Shown: positions 1-9,605, counted from the first letter of the stretch. The stretch: 32,750 nt of DNA from Algoriphagus sp. (GCA_018336015.1 JAGXQZ010000107.1:1-32750), one strand, 5' to 3'. Translations and numbers: made by a program. The notes: generated by a model not told the origin, from the sequence alone.

Positions 1-28
1 TCGTAAATCGTAATTCTTAAATCGTAAA
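1..28. repeat. heptad repeat array (TCGTAAA type)
   Basis: Four consecutive 7-bp units are visible: TCGTAAA (1-7), TCGTAAT (8-14), TCTTAAA (15-21), TCGTAAA (22-28). The array may start outside the window. It overlaps the last codons and the stop codon (17-19) of the minus-strand DUF4432 gene. The same unit recurs at 13425-13452. The period is directly visible; the function is unknown. Confidence 0.75.
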
Positions 29-1075
29 TCCCCTCGCTTTTTCACCTGTCAGCACTTCCAAAAGCAGATCATAAGTTCTGCTTTCTCCGGGTTCCAAAAG
101 AATCAAGGTTCCGTTTTCCCTGGCTGCTGCCTGACCGATTGGCGGATGAGAAGCTGGCTCCAAAGCGGTTACATACTCATTCTTCCCCCAATGCTGCCAG
201 TTGATCAACCAAGGCATTTGAGTTTTAGAAAAGGTGATTTTCAACGCTAGGCCTAGCTGATCATTAGCATAGCCGCAGATCACTTGATCATTGCTATCTG
301 CCTTTGGATCGATAAAAGCCACATCTTCTCCAAACCCGGCATGCTCATCCATGGGTGGAGCACAGCGGGTAAATTCGTGCTCTCGATTGAATGCTGTATT
401 GTTGGCATCGGTGGCCTTGGCCTTCTTTTCACCTTGCCAAATAATCCGTGTACCCTCATCAATCAATGGCCATCCACAGTTGATATGATACAAAATCATG
501 TGAGGTGCAGGCGCATTTCCACGATTGGTCACGGTGTCTTTGATTCGGATTTCAGGCGAACCGATGGTACCTGAAATGGATCGATGCATTTCCAGACTTG
601 GTCCAAAGGTCGTAGTCTCTCTTACCTTGGCAACGATCTCAAAGCTTAAATCTTCGGTGAAAATATCCGGTTGCTTGATCGAAATGAGTTCAGCCGGAGT
701 ATTGGAATAATTACCGTGAAGACCTCTGGAACCGCCTTCATCTGTATTGGGAGGGCCTGCATTGGAAAGCCCACAGGTGGTCAAAAGACCTCCCCCAAAA
801 GTCCTAAGCCAATCAATTCCTTGATTCGAAAATGGCTGCGGAGTAGTCAACCCGGCATGAGAAATCCAAGCCAAGCTGTTTTCATTGTAGAAGGCATCCA
901 AGATATCCATCCCTCTGTCCAACACCAGTTTGTAGCGTAGGCCGGTTCCGGTATTGATCCAAGCGATCCGAACTCCCCGACCGGGTCCATTATCCAAAAT
1001 ATAGGTTTCGATACCTCCCAGTTGATGGGAATTGGAGAGTTTGTGCTTCCAGTTTGCGGGATTTCCGAGGGTCAT
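17..1075 (-). CDS. DUF4432 family aldose-1-epimerase-like protein
   Basis: A 352-residue protein with no signal peptide, so probably cytoplasmic. It looks like the DUF4432 family, which has a galactose-mutarotase-like beta-sandwich fold. Supporting motifs are a conserved LDRGMDI segment near residues 52-58, WLRTFGGGLLTTCGLSNAG around 88-106, the HMILYHINCGWPL segment around 191-203, and a late WINWQHWGKNEYVTALEPAS-type region around 288-308. The family is thought to bind sugars or sugar epimers; the substrate is unknown. It stands alone downstream of the DUF1080 gene, with a strong hairpin terminator (1233-1265) between them, so it probably has its own promoter. An ACTGTCCTGC element lies 48 bp before the start and is repeated upstream of the cytochrome gene. 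Its last codons lie inside a heptad repeat, so the repeat may have replaced or extended the original C-terminus. Confidence 0.8.
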   Translation of the reverse strand: MTLGNPANWKHKLSNSHQLGGIETYILDNGPGRGVRIAWINTGTGLRYKLVLDRGMDILDAFYNENSLAWISHAGLTTPQPFSNQGIDWLRTFGGGLLTTCGLSNAGPPNTDEGGSRGLHGNYSNTPAELISIKQPDIFTEDLSFEIVAKVRETTTFGPSLEMHRSISGTIGSPEIRIKDTVTNRGNAPAPHMILYHINCGWPLIDEGTRIIWQGEKKAKATDANNTAFNREHEFTRCAPPMDEHAGFGEDVAFIDPKADSNDQVICGYANDQLGLALKITFSKTQMPWLINWQHWGKNEYVTALEPASHPPIGQAAARENGTLILLEPGESRTYDLLLEVLTGEKARGFTI

Positions 1076-1122
1076 TTTGGGTAGTGTAATGAAAAGGTAA
1101 CCTATAAAAAAGCCTTTCTGAG

Positions 1123-1136
1123 ACTGTCCTGCCCTA
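1123..1136. promoter_or_regulatory. candidate operator, ACTGTCCTGC element upstream of DUF4432 gene
   Basis: The 10-mer ACTGTCCTGC (1123-1132) followed by CCTA lies 48 bp upstream of the DUF4432 start. The identical 10-mer in the same orientation occurs at 4861-4870 upstream of the cytochrome/DUF1080 operon. Its TCCTG core also matches the tandem sites upstream of susC. The regulatory role is inferred. Confidence 0.4.
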
Positions 1137-1232
1137 TAAGGGTGTCTGGAAAAAGCTTGGCTTTAAGATAGCCAAAAGAGGAAACAGAATTCTGCCTTTG
1201 ATAAAAAAGAGAATAAAAAATCCTTTAAAAAC

Positions 1233-1265
1233 AAAAGGCGCTAAAATTAATCTAGCGCCTTTTTG
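1233..1265 (-). terminator. hairpin terminator after the cytochrome/DUF1080 operon
   Basis: An inverted repeat pairs AAAAGGCGCTA (1233-1243) with TAGCGCCTTTT (1253-1263). On the minus strand, the left arm's A run gives a U tract after the stem. It sits 20 bp beyond the stop of the DUF1080 gene. It also has a T run on the plus strand, so it could work in both directions. Confidence 0.8.
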
Positions 1266-1285
1266 ACTTTATTAACCAATTAACA

Positions 1286-2065
1286 CTATAACTTTTTCAA
1301 CTGGATATTTTTGAACATTACTTTCATCGGTGGCCCAACGTGCACTTGGAATCCCATCAAGCCTTTCAGCATGCGGTTTTTGGCATCGTCATCCGTGACT
1401 TCACTCATCAAGGTACCGTTGACATAATGCTTCATTACATTGCCTTTGGCCACGATATGGATGGTATTCCAGTCTCCTTTTTTGATCAGGTTGCCTAATT
1501 CGGCACGGTCACCCAATTCAGAAACCAGATTTAAGCCTTTCCAAGCATTGCGCTCCACAAAACCGCGGGTCTCCTTGATGGAATCGGGTTGAGAAGTAAT
1601 GCGGGTTTGCTGACCTCTGTAGGCCAAGGTAGTACGCTTACGCTCTTCATAGTTTTGGCCGGTATACCGATTGCCTCCATCGATGTCAGCTTGATACCCA
1701 CGAAGCGCATAAGGAACTTCGGTAAACCGATCACTGCGATATTGTACTCCGGAATTACCAGTTTCAGAAATCCAGTAGTCCAATTTGAGCTCAAAATCTC
1801 CGAGTTCTCCACCTTTCCAGATGATAAAGGTGTTGTTTTTCAGAACAGTCTCCGGAGTGATTTCTCCTACGATGGCTCCATCTTTTACGGACCAATACAC
1901 AGGATCATATTCCCAGCCTTCCAGACTTTTCCCATCGAAAATAGGCTTAAAGTCTGCCTGAAGCTCCTCCTTTTCTGCCGGAGTCTGGCAGGTCAAGTTG
2001 ACCCAAGCTACCGTGGCCAGGGTGGCCACGGCTAGAAGGGTTTTATTTGAAATTAAGGAAATCAT
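1286..2065 (-). CDS. DUF1080 (3-keto-disaccharide hydrolase-type) lipoprotein
   Basis: A 259-residue protein with an N-terminal hydrophobic stretch ending in a lipobox-like NLTC near residue 26, so probably a lipoprotein on the periplasmic or outer face. The mature part begins with the DUF1080 hallmark PIFDGKSLEGWE and continues with the laminin/lectin-like beta-sandwich typical of the family: a WSVKDGAIVGE strand, a SGVQYRSDRF strand and the late FQVHVGPPMKVMFKNIQLK. Family knowledge: DUF1080 proteins include enzymes that cleave 3-keto-glycosides after oxidation of the sugar C3 hydroxyl. The start overlaps the stop of the upstream cytochrome gene by four bases (2062-2065), so the two are translationally coupled. 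I infer that it acts on the product of a dehydrogenase encoded nearby. The exact substrate is unknown. Confidence 0.88.
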   Translation of the reverse strand: MISLISNKTLLAVATLATVAWVNLTCQTPAEKEELQADFKPIFDGKSLEGWEYDPVYWSVKDGAIVGEITPETVLKNNTFIIWKGGELGDFELKLDYWISETGNSGVQYRSDRFTEVPYALRGYQADIDGGNRYTGQNYEERKRTTLAYRGQQTRITSQPDSIKETRGFVERNAWKGLNLVSELGDRAELGNLIKKGDWNTIHIVAKGNVMKHYVNGTLMSEVTDDDAKNRMLKGLMGFQVHVGPPMKVMFKNIQLKKL

Positions 2066-4743
2066 TTCTGTGCAGTAGGTTGCTTGTACACCGGATGATC
2101 TGCATTACCGCCTGAGATCAGGTAGGCCATCAGGTCTTTTAGTTCCTCTTCATTCAAGCGGTTAATCAGACCACCCATCATGATGGAAACCTCTGCATTT
2201 TTCTTCAACACTACCGTGTTTTTCGGTACCGTTTTGATGTCATTTGGAGCAAATGGATTCTGAGAGATGTAATAGTTCTGAGCATCCTCATCATTCAACT
2301 TACCTACGATAGAACCACCGGCCTTAAGCTCCAATACCGTTGCATGGTACTGATCAGAGATGGTTTCACTTGGGTTGATCGTAGCTACCAAGATATCTTT
2401 TGGAGAGAATCGGGTTCCTAATTGGCTCAAATCTGGACCAATCGCCCCGCCTTCACCCTGCATGGTGTGGCAAGACTGGCAAAGGACTGCGGAATACATG
2501 GCTCTACCTTTGACCAGGTCGCGGCCTACCAGATTAGCAACCAATGGTTCTGCTTCTTCCACGGTCCAGCGACGTCCGGGGCCTTCAGGCTGCACACCGG
2601 TGTTGGCGATATCATTTCCGCTGGCAGTAAGTAATTTTCCACCGGACATTTCATCGTACTTCTCAAAGTCAGCCTTATCCACAGATGCAAGGGCCATCTT
2701 TCTGGCTCGATCGAGGAAGCCCACATAGCTTCGGCCACCTTTGTAAGCTGTCAAGGCATGATTGATCCACTTGAAGTATTCTTCCCGCTGAGCCGGAGTC
2801 CAGCCCTTGTCTGCACCTCCTAAAACGGTAGCATAGAATGTCGCCTGAGCAGGCGGCACATTAGCCAGCATGTTGGCAATGTCTAACCCGTACTGCGGGT
2901 TTCGGAAAATCAAATCCGAAGAGGAAGTAAAGGTCTTCTGATAGTCCGGATCATCTTTAGCATTCTTAAGCAAAGCCAATGTTTTTTCTACGGCTGTTGG
3001 CGCATCCAAATGAGCCATCAAAATAGAAAGTGAGCGATCCAACAAGTTGTCATTGGCTGGGAAATTAGGATCCAAATAGGCGATGAGCTGCTGCTTTACT
3101 GACTCGGCACCTTTGTCATAGCGGTAAAGAATCACCTCTATGGTACGAAGGATGTCTTGTTTTTCTTTGGAAGAAAGTGCCTTATAATCCACCTTCATCA
3201 AGCTGGTAAGCATCGCAGCGGCATCTGCATCGGTGGCATGGTGAGCCAAAGCCAAGATTGCATGGATCTTTTTGGCAGGATCTGTCTCGGCAATAGCTTT
3301 GGCTTTCCAGGAATCAACTGGCTGATGTTCCAACACAATACGAGCTGCATATTGCACATAGCGGTCTGCATGTCCTAGCTGAGCCCAAGCTTTTTCCAAT
3401 CCCTCTGCAGGAGCACCAGCTTTGTGATATTGCTCCAATTCTCTTCTAAGCTTAGCTTCTTGAGGCAGGTCAGCCTCGGTCAATGGAACATATTCATCGA
3501 GCTCACCTTTATAAGTCACTCGATACAGATCTGATTCCAATCGTCTACCTCCAGTGGCAAAATAAAACGCTCCGTCAGGACCGATGATCCCGTCTGTCAG
3601 CGGAAGTGGAGAACCTGAAATAAACTCCTCAGCTGTGGCATCATAGGTTGCCCCGTTTGGAGTCAGGTGAATCGCATAGATGATCCCGAAGCTCCAGTCA
3701 AAAGCATAAAGTGCCTTTTTGTATTTGCTTGGGAAGTTGGCTTTAAATCCAAACATTGCATTGGTAGGAGAACCCTGACCGATGTTAAGTACTGCGGGTA
3801 GGTTATCCGGATAGTTGGGAGACCATTTGGAGTTGCCTGTTCTCCAGCCAAATTCCGATCCGCTAGTAGCATGATTGATACGGGTAGGTCGATACCAAGG
3901 CATCCCAAAATCCCATTCCATGTCAGCGTCGTAGGCGAAGATATCCCCTACCTCATTGTAGTCAAAGTCAAAGGCATTTCTGAAACCAGCTGAGATCAAT
4001 TCCCAATCAGTGCCTTCTGGATTGATTCGAGCAATCCATCCTCCGGGAGCCATTCGATCATTAGCATGCCCTCTAGGATCTTTGATCAAAGGGAAAAGAT
4101 TATCCTCTTGCCACACGCGAGGCAAACGATAGGAGTTCATCTCTGGCACATCCACATGGTTACCTGCAATCAGGTAAATTCCTTTTCCATCAGGGGTAAC
4201 TTTCATGGAGTGAGGACCATGTTCACCTTGCTGTCCTTTCAACTCACGGATTTGAGTAATGGTCTCAAACTGATCATCACCATCCAAATCCTGAATTCGA
4301 TAAAGGCCTGTAGGTTGGCTGAATTTCTCATTAGGATTATGGTTTACCATCACATAGAGTGAGTTGAACGCATAAAGAAGGCCTTGAGCATAGCCCATTC
4401 CCACCAAAGAGTCAGGCGCATTGCCAACAATCAGTTTTTCAACTTTGGGTTTTACCGTTGTGTCAGAGCCAATTGGAGGCAATTCCAAGCGGTACAAAAA
4501 TCCGTATTGATCCGAAGTGATCATTCGGCCCTTGTCGTCAAAGGTCATGGCTACCCAGGAGCCTTGGTCATTTTCACCCGGGCTATAGAGCAATTCTGCC
4601 ACAAACCCATCGGGAAGTTTTAGCTTGTCAATTTTCGGGTTTCCGGTGAGCTGCCGGACTTCTTCTTTCTTTGCACAAGCCAAGAGTACTGAGGCTATCA
4701 AGGCAAAGAAAAACAGGTGTTTTACAGTGCTTTTGAGGAACAT
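2062..4743 (-). CDS. lipoprotein beta-propeller dehydrogenase-like protein with C-terminal cytochrome c
   Basis: An 893-residue protein with a signal peptide and lipobox (VLLAC, Cys near residue 23). From the N-terminus, residues about 35-420 form a PQQ/soluble-glucose-dehydrogenase-like beta-propeller (KLPDGFVAELLYSPG, GQQGEHGPHSMKVTPDGKG, and a DGIIGPDGAFYFATGG strand). An alpha-helical HEAT-like region follows at about 430-700. A C-terminal heme domain carries CQSCH (about 755-759) with the GGAIGPDLSQLG context typical of the planctomycete-type putative heme-binding domain (TIGR02603-like). It probably oxidises a sugar or sugar alcohol in the periplasm and passes electrons to heme c; the substrate is not shown by the sequence. 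It is first in a two-gene unit with the DUF1080 gene (ATGA overlap). An ACTGTCCTGC element lies about 118 bp upstream of its start. Confidence 0.85.
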   Translation of the reverse strand: MFLKSTVKHLFFFALIASVLLACAKKEEVRQLTGNPKIDKLKLPDGFVAELLYSPGENDQGSWVAMTFDDKGRMITSDQYGFLYRLELPPIGSDTTVKPKVEKLIVGNAPDSLVGMGYAQGLLYAFNSLYVMVNHNPNEKFSQPTGLYRIQDLDGDDQFETITQIRELKGQQGEHGPHSMKVTPDGKGIYLIAGNHVDVPEMNSYRLPRVWQEDNLFPLIKDPRGHANDRMAPGGWIARINPEGTDWELISAGFRNAFDFDYNEVGDIFAYDADMEWDFGMPWYRPTRINHATSGSEFGWRTGNSKWSPNYPDNLPAVLNIGQGSPTNAMFGFKANFPSKYKKALYAFDWSFGIIYAIHLTPNGATYDATAEEFISGSPLPLTDGIIGPDGAFYFATGGRRLESDLYRVTYKGELDEYVPLTEADLPQEAKLRRELEQYHKAGAPAEGLEKAWAQLGHADRYVQYAARIVLEHQPVDSWKAKAIAETDPAKKIHAILALAHHATDADAAAMLTSLMKVDYKALSSKEKQDILRTIEVILYRYDKGAESVKQQLIAYLDPNFPANDNLLDRSLSILMAHLDAPTAVEKTLALLKNAKDDPDYQKTFTSSSDLIFRNPQYGLDIANMLANVPPAQATFYATVLGGADKGWTPAQREEYFKWINHALTAYKGGRSYVGFLDRARKMALASVDKADFEKYDEMSGGKLLTASGNDIANTGVQPEGPGRRWTVEEAEPLVANLVGRDLVKGRAMYSAVLCQSCHTMQGEGGAIGPDLSQLGTRFSPKDILVATINPSETISDQYHATVLELKAGGSIVGKLNDEDAQNYYISQNPFAPNDIKTVPKNTVVLKKNAEVSIMMGGLINRLNEEELKDLMAYLISGGNADHPVYKQPTAQK

Positions 4744-4860
4744 ATTATTTTGGATTTAAAGCGCTTTTGAAAATTCTATTTTATGAGAATTCAATATGAG
4801 AAGTTCTTTCAGTGAAAGAAAGCCACTCATGAAGGCTATTTACTTTTTGTCAAGATTTTA

Positions 4861-4870
4861 ACTGTCCTGC
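4861..4870. promoter_or_regulatory. candidate operator, ACTGTCCTGC element upstream of cytochrome gene
   Basis: This is an exact second copy of the 10-mer found at 1123-1132, in the same orientation relative to the downstream gene. A shared 10-mer in two short upstream regions is unlikely by chance, but binding is only inferred. Confidence 0.4.
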
Positions 4871-4881
4871 TATTTCGGGTT

Positions 4882-4939
4882 TGGTAAAAAAATAACCCAA
4901 CACCACCAATTTTCTAAAAAAGGAGATGTCGGGTTATTT
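4882..4939 (-). terminator. terminator after the susC-susD operon
   Basis: AAATAACCC (4890-4898) pairs with GGGTTATTT (4931-4939). On the minus strand the hairpin is followed by a run of T residues (complement of the A run ending near 4892). It lies 18 bp past the susD stop. The loop is long (32 nt), so efficiency is uncertain. Confidence 0.55.
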
Positions 4940-4956
4940 CAATTTAGAAAACCAAC

Positions 4957-6468
4957 TTAGAAGAATGGACTAATTTCAGATTCTGCCGCTGGATAAGGAT
5001 AGAACTTACTCAAATTAGTGAATACGTTATTTCTTGGTACTGCACCAGGGATTGGTGGGAAATAGTAATCCAAAGGATTCGCCACAATCCGCTGTCCATA
5101 AGGAACAATGATTTGCTGAATGCGATCTGTCCTCATGATATCAAACCATCTTTTGTTTTCAAAGGCAAGTTCCACTCTTCTTTCTTTAAAGAGTGCTTCT
5201 CTTACTTGAGCCTGACCCGCAGCAGTAGAAGCTGCCAAACCTGCTCTAGATCTAACCTGATTCATCAATGCTAGTGCCTCACCTGATTTTCCTTGCTCAT
5301 TGAGCGCCTCAGCCTGAAGAAGAAGTACTTCTGCATAGCGATAGACAGGCCAGTTCACCCCATGGTTATTGTGCTGAGCATGAGTATCCTGAAACTTTCT
5401 GATGATAGGAGTAATCTTATTTGGCCCAGGTCTACCGGAAACGGTGATTGTCATGATTGAAGCATCCTTACGAAGGTCACCCGGCTCGTAAGCGGCAATA
5501 ATATCCGGTGTAGGAATATTGTTACCCTGGCCATCCAGAGGTTGAGGGTTTCCTGTATTGAACAAAGATCTCACCTCAGCCACTGTCAAAGGATACGGCA
5601 AATGCTGGTAAAGAAATGTGCCCTGAAGACCATCTGGTCCTTCTCTGAACTGGATTTCAAATACCGATTCCGAATTATTCTTATTGGTAGAATTCTTAGG
5701 GAAAGCCATAGCATAATTTGGCATCAGTGAATATTGTCCTGAAGAAATCACTGGAGCCAAAACCTGCTCGGCATCAGACCATCTCTTACGATAAATAAAC
5801 ACATCTCCCAATAAAGTTCTAGCGGCTCCTTGGGTTACTCTGCCTGCAAGCTGGGCAGACTTTTGAGGCAGCAAAGGTATTGCAGCTGTCAAGTCTTTGA
5901 TTATTTGATCAAATACGGCAGCTTCTTCTGACAATGGAAGGGAAGATCCATCTCTACCTGGTACTGGATTAAGGTGTAACGGAACTTTTCCAAAATACCT
6001 TACCAAATGAAAGTAAGCAAAGGCACGAAGGAATAGGGCCTGACCTTTCACATTGTTTTTGGAATCCTGGTTAAACTCTATTTCATCAATAGGAGCCAAA
6101 ACTTGATTAGCTCGCGCTATGATTAGGTAGAGTCCTCTCCAAGCTCCAAGGACATTTGAATTTGGTGTTGTTCCGTTACTGACAGGAACCGAGAAGTCAG
6201 CCAAGTTTTCGGTATTTTCAACTGCTCCAAACAAGACATTTCGCATATAAAAGGTATTGTCAGAGTGCAATTCCCCTAAGGTCCATGCGGGGCCATTGTA
6301 ATAAGCTCTAAGTGGCGCGTAGGCACCATTCACTGCTTGAATGAAATCATTTTCTGTTTTAAAGAAAGTCGCCGAGCTCAGTTGAGTTTCGGGCACAATA
6401 GTCAGGAAATCATCACAGCTTGTGAATGACATTAAAATGACTAGAAGTATTACGCTATATTTTTTCAT
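4957..6468 (-). CDS. SusD/RagB-family nutrient-binding outer-membrane lipoprotein
   Basis: A 503-residue protein with a signal peptide and lipobox (MSFTSC, Cys near residue 18), which anchors it at the outer membrane. The order of motifs fits SusD: DDFLTIVPETQLS at the mature N-terminus, an N-terminal TPR-like helical region (QALFLRAFAYFHLVRYFGKVPL around 143-164), LLGDVFIYRKRW around 217-228, and the C-terminal RYAEVLLLQAEALNEQGK and FKERRVELAFENKRWFDIMR segments. SusD binds oligosaccharides at the cell surface and lids the SusC transporter. It follows susC by 44 bp in the same direction, so the two form one operon with a terminator just after susD. The glycan is not predictable from the sequence. 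Confidence 0.95.
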   Translation of the reverse strand: MKKYSVILLVILMSFTSCDDFLTIVPETQLSSATFFKTENDFIQAVNGAYAPLRAYYNGPAWTLGELHSDNTFYMRNVLFGAVENTENLADFSVPVSNGTTPNSNVLGAWRGLYLIIARANQVLAPIDEIEFNQDSKNNVKGQALFLRAFAYFHLVRYFGKVPLHLNPVPGRDGSSLPLSEEAAVFDQIIKDLTAAIPLLPQKSAQLAGRVTQGAARTLLGDVFIYRKRWSDAEQVLAPVISSGQYSLMPNYAMAFPKNSTNKNNSESVFEIQFREGPDGLQGTFLYQHLPYPLTVAEVRSLFNTGNPQPLDGQGNNIPTPDIIAAYEPGDLRKDASIMTITVSGRPGPNKITPIIRKFQDTHAQHNNHGVNWPVYRYAEVLLLQAEALNEQGKSGEALALMNQVRSRAGLAASTAAGQAQVREALFKERRVELAFENKRWFDIMRTDRIQQIIVPYGQRIVANPLDYYFPPIPGAVPRNNVFTNLSKFYPYPAAESEISPFF

Positions 6469-6512
6469 TTTTTTTCAGTTTAAGGAAGTCTTTAACTACT
6501 AAGTAGTTCTGA

Positions 6513-9500
6513 TTAAAAATTGATATTAGCACCAAAGGTGATGGTACGTGGTACCGGATATGGCCCCAAATCAATTCCCGGACTAAGATTTCCTCCATCT
6601 CCCTGACCATTATTTTGCATACTAACTTCAGGATTTTGACCTCCCCAATAGTTGGTAAATACAAGCACATTCTGGGCTGATGCATAGATTCTAGCTGATC
6701 TTATGGCCTTAGGAAGTTTGGTGAAAGTATAACCCAGAGTGATGTTTCTTATCGTAAAGAAAGAGGCATCCCACACGAAGTTACTATTTGGCCAGTCACG
6801 CTCGATACCGGTCACGTTACCGCCACCTACTGTAGTGCCAAAGATGCCTTCACCCGGATTTGATGGACTTCTGAATCGATCCCCTGCTCTTCTGACCATA
6901 TTGAATACTCCATCCAAATTGGCTGTAGAGAATAGGTGTCTCATGTAAAGATCCTGTCCTTGAGAACCCGAACCAACGATACTCATGTCCCAATTCTTGT
7001 AATTGAAATTGTTCGTGATTCCATAGGTGAAATCAGGGAATGGGTTGCCGATAATTTGACGGTCATCTCTGTCTCCTCCAAAAGTAATTACTCCATCCCC
7101 GTTGAAATCTTCTAGCTTGATGCTACCAACTGATGATCTACCAGGAATCTTAGGGGAATTTGCTAAATCTTGCTCATTAGCATAGTTGCCAAGCTTTTTC
7201 AAACCATAAAATTGGGCAAATGGCTTTCCTACTTGTGTAATATGAAAGTCTCCATATACTCGGTCGATTCCATCAGCAAGAGAGATGACTCTGTTTCTAT
7301 TGAAAGATAAGTTGGCATTAACCGTCCATCTTAATGCTCCCTTAGTAGGCACTGCGTTGATTTGGAATTCATGTCCCCAAAACTTGATCTCACCGATGTT
7401 GTCATTGAAGTTGGTGAAACCTGATTCCTGAGGAATCTGTACTGCAAAAAGGAGATTGGTGGTGTTTTTGACGAAATAATCATAATTAAATGTGATTCTA
7501 TCATCTAAAAAACCTAAGTCAAAACCTGCATCCATCTGGGCGGTAGTTTCCCATCCCAAGTTTGGATTATCCAAAGAGGTTACTGCAGCCCCAGGAGTAA
7601 GTGTATTGCCAAATGCCACGTTGACCGTGTTGTTGATCAAGGCATACTGGGTGTAATTACCGATGTTATTATTACCTGTGACACCATAGCTAGATCTAAG
7701 CTTTGCAAAAGAAATGGTAGGATTACCTTTCAAGAATTCTTCATCAGAAAGCACCCAACCCACAGAAGTTGATGGGAAAAGACCCCAACGGTTATTGACC
7801 CCAAATCGTGAAGATCCATCCCCTCTAGCAGATGCTGTAAACAGGTATTTTCCTTTGTAGCTGTAGGTTAATCGAGAAAAAACAGAGGTTAGACTCCATT
7901 CCTGCACAGCATTGAAAGTACCCCCACGGTTGATATTTACCGCAGCTTGAGAAGTCAAAATTCGGTCGTCCGCATAGGTATCAGCCTGAATTCTATATTG
8001 ATCTAGTCGGAAACGCTGATTGGAAAAACCTGCCAATACTTCAAATGTGTGATCTTTAATAGTATTTCTATAGGTAGCTATGTTTTCGTTCAACCAAGAA
8101 ATGTTGTTATTAGTATCTCGAATAGAAGATGCAACTGTTGGAATAGCAACGTTGATTGAAGAAGTAGCTGTAGAAGGATTGGAGAAAAAGAATCTTGAGT
8201 TATTCAATTCCACATTGAAAGTGGATTTGAATGAGAAGTTTTTAATTGGTTTCCATTCCACATAAGAGGTCGCCAATAAATTCAATCTTGTGGTCTCATT
8301 CGTCAATTCTTGAGCAGATCTTACCCAGTTTGGATAGGCGAAAATATTACCTGTTTCAGCAGGAAAACGGTTAAACAAAGTAAGTTCACCAGCCTCGTCT
8401 CTAATAGGCATCACTGGCCAAGTGTGTAAGGCATTGAAGATAATCCCTGTCCCCCTAGTACCATCTGTTCTTGGGGTGTTATCATACACGTAATTTGGAG
8501 CGACATTGACCCCTATATTAATTTTGTCAGAAAGCTGATAATCGGTATTCAAACGAAGAGAAAATCTCTTGAAATCTGTATTTACCACTACACCCTTTTG
8601 ATCAAAAATACCCACCACTGCAGAAGTGTTTACTCGTTCCTTATTTGACGTCAAAGTCAAGTTATAACTTGAAATAGGTGCTGTTTGTAAAAGCGCATCA
8701 TACCAGTCATTATTTTTATCTCTATACTGAGCTGGATTTTGGAAAACAGAAGGAACTGGTCTTCCAGCATCTTCATAATACTCTTTTTTAAATTGGGCAA
8801 ATTCCTCAGCGTTCATCATTTCAAGACGACCTCTCATCGGAACTTTCTGGAAGCCAGTAAAAACGTTTAAGTTGACATTAGTTTGTCCGGCCTTTCCTCT
8901 CTTTGTGGTAATCAAAACAACTCCATTGGCTGCCCTTGAACCATAAAGGGAGGTAGAAGCTGCATCTTTTAGGATAGAGATATCATCAATCTCATCGGGA
9001 TTGATGGAGTTGATATCTCCAGTGATAGGAAATCCATCTACAACATATAGCGGCTCACTACCACCAGAAACAGAAAGCTGCCCCCTTATCCTTACCTGCA
9101 TACCACGTCCAGGCTGACCCGTAGTCTGATTAATTTGGACCCCTGCCAATCTGCCTTGAAGTTTTTGAGCTATGGTAGAAACTGGCATATCCCGAAGTTC
9201 AGCTCCCCCTATGGACTGAATTGCACCTGTAACTTCCTTTTTGATTTGGCTACCGTAACCTACAACGACCACTTCAGAAAGATCGGAAGTTGAGAGAACC
9301 AAGCTAATGGAATAAGTAGTCTGACCTCCTACCACTGCAACTTCTTTGGTAGTGTAACCTACAAAACTCACTACAAGAACATCACCTGCAGATGCATCAA
9401 TCGAAAAATTACCGTCAATATCGGTAACTGTCCCCTTTTGTGTTCCTTTAATTAATACCAATGCCCCCGGCACTGGTTCGCCTTCAGAGGTAATCACCCC

Positions 9501-9605
9501 CTTGACCGTTTGGGCCTGCCCAAAACTTAGTTGGCTTATGCAGAACATAAGCAATAAAAATCCAACAAGCCGGATTTTTATCCTAGATAGATAGTGGTTA
9601 TTCAT
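6513..9605 (-). CDS. SusC/RagA-family TonB-dependent outer-membrane transporter
   Basis: A 1030-residue protein when started at the ATG complementary to 9603-9605. This start directly precedes a signal peptide (basic N-terminus, hydrophobic core, cleavage near SFGQA). The ORF opens 17 codons earlier, but that stretch has no signal-peptide character. A carboxypeptidase-D-like beta-sandwich follows (VKGVITSEGEPVPGALVLIK, then GTVTDIDGNFSI), then the TonB-box region (EVVVVGYG). The plug domain contains PLYVVDGFPI and DISILKDAASTSLYGSRAAN, and a long 22-strand-type barrel ends in an aromatic-rich C-terminus (TFGANINF). It imports a ligand handed over by SusD, powered by TonB. No anti-sigma-sensing N-terminal extension is visible, so regulation is probably through the RTCCTG sites upstream. 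Confidence 0.95.
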   Translation of the reverse strand: MNNHYLSRIKIRLVGFLLLMFCISQLSFGQAQTVKGVITSEGEPVPGALVLIKGTQKGTVTDIDGNFSIDASAGDVLVVSFVGYTTKEVAVVGGQTTYSISLVLSTSDLSEVVVVGYGSQIKKEVTGAIQSIGGAELRDMPVSTIAQKLQGRLAGVQINQTTGQPGRGMQVRIRGQLSVSGGSEPLYVVDGFPITGDINSINPDEIDDISILKDAASTSLYGSRAANGVVLITTKRGKAGQTNVNLNVFTGFQKVPMRGRLEMMNAEEFAQFKKEYYEDAGRPVPSVFQNPAQYRDKNNDWYDALLQTAPISSYNLTLTSNKERVNTSAVVGIFDQKGVVVNTDFKRFSLRLNTDYQLSDKINIGVNVAPNYVYDNTPRTDGTRGTGIIFNALHTWPVMPIRDEAGELTLFNRFPAETGNIFAYPNWVRSAQELTNETTRLNLLATSYVEWKPIKNFSFKSTFNVELNNSRFFFSNPSTATSSINVAIPTVASSIRDTNNNISWLNENIATYRNTIKDHTFEVLAGFSNQRFRLDQYRIQADTYADDRILTSQAAVNINRGGTFNAVQEWSLTSVFSRLTYSYKGKYLFTASARGDGSSRFGVNNRWGLFPSTSVGWVLSDEEFLKGNPTISFAKLRSSYGVTGNNNIGNYTQYALINNTVNVAFGNTLTPGAAVTSLDNPNLGWETTAQMDAGFDLGFLDDRITFNYDYFVKNTTNLLFAVQIPQESGFTNFNDNIGEIKFWGHEFQINAVPTKGALRWTVNANLSFNRNRVISLADGIDRVYGDFHITQVGKPFAQFYGLKKLGNYANEQDLANSPKIPGRSSVGSIKLEDFNGDGVITFGGDRDDRQIIGNPFPDFTYGITNNFNYKNWDMSIVGSGSQGQDLYMRHLFSTANLDGVFNMVRRAGDRFRSPSNPGEGIFGTTVGGGNVTGIERDWPNSNFVWDASFFTIRNITLGYTFTKLPKAIRSARIYASAQNVLVFTNYWGGQNPEVSMQNNGQGDGGNLSPGIDLGPYPVPRTITFGANINF

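Noticed and set aside
1157..1175. TTGGCT/AGCCAA hairpin upstream of the DUF4432 gene as a riboswitch or attenuator
   Set aside because: The stem is only six pairs and no conserved aptamer-like sequence is seen.
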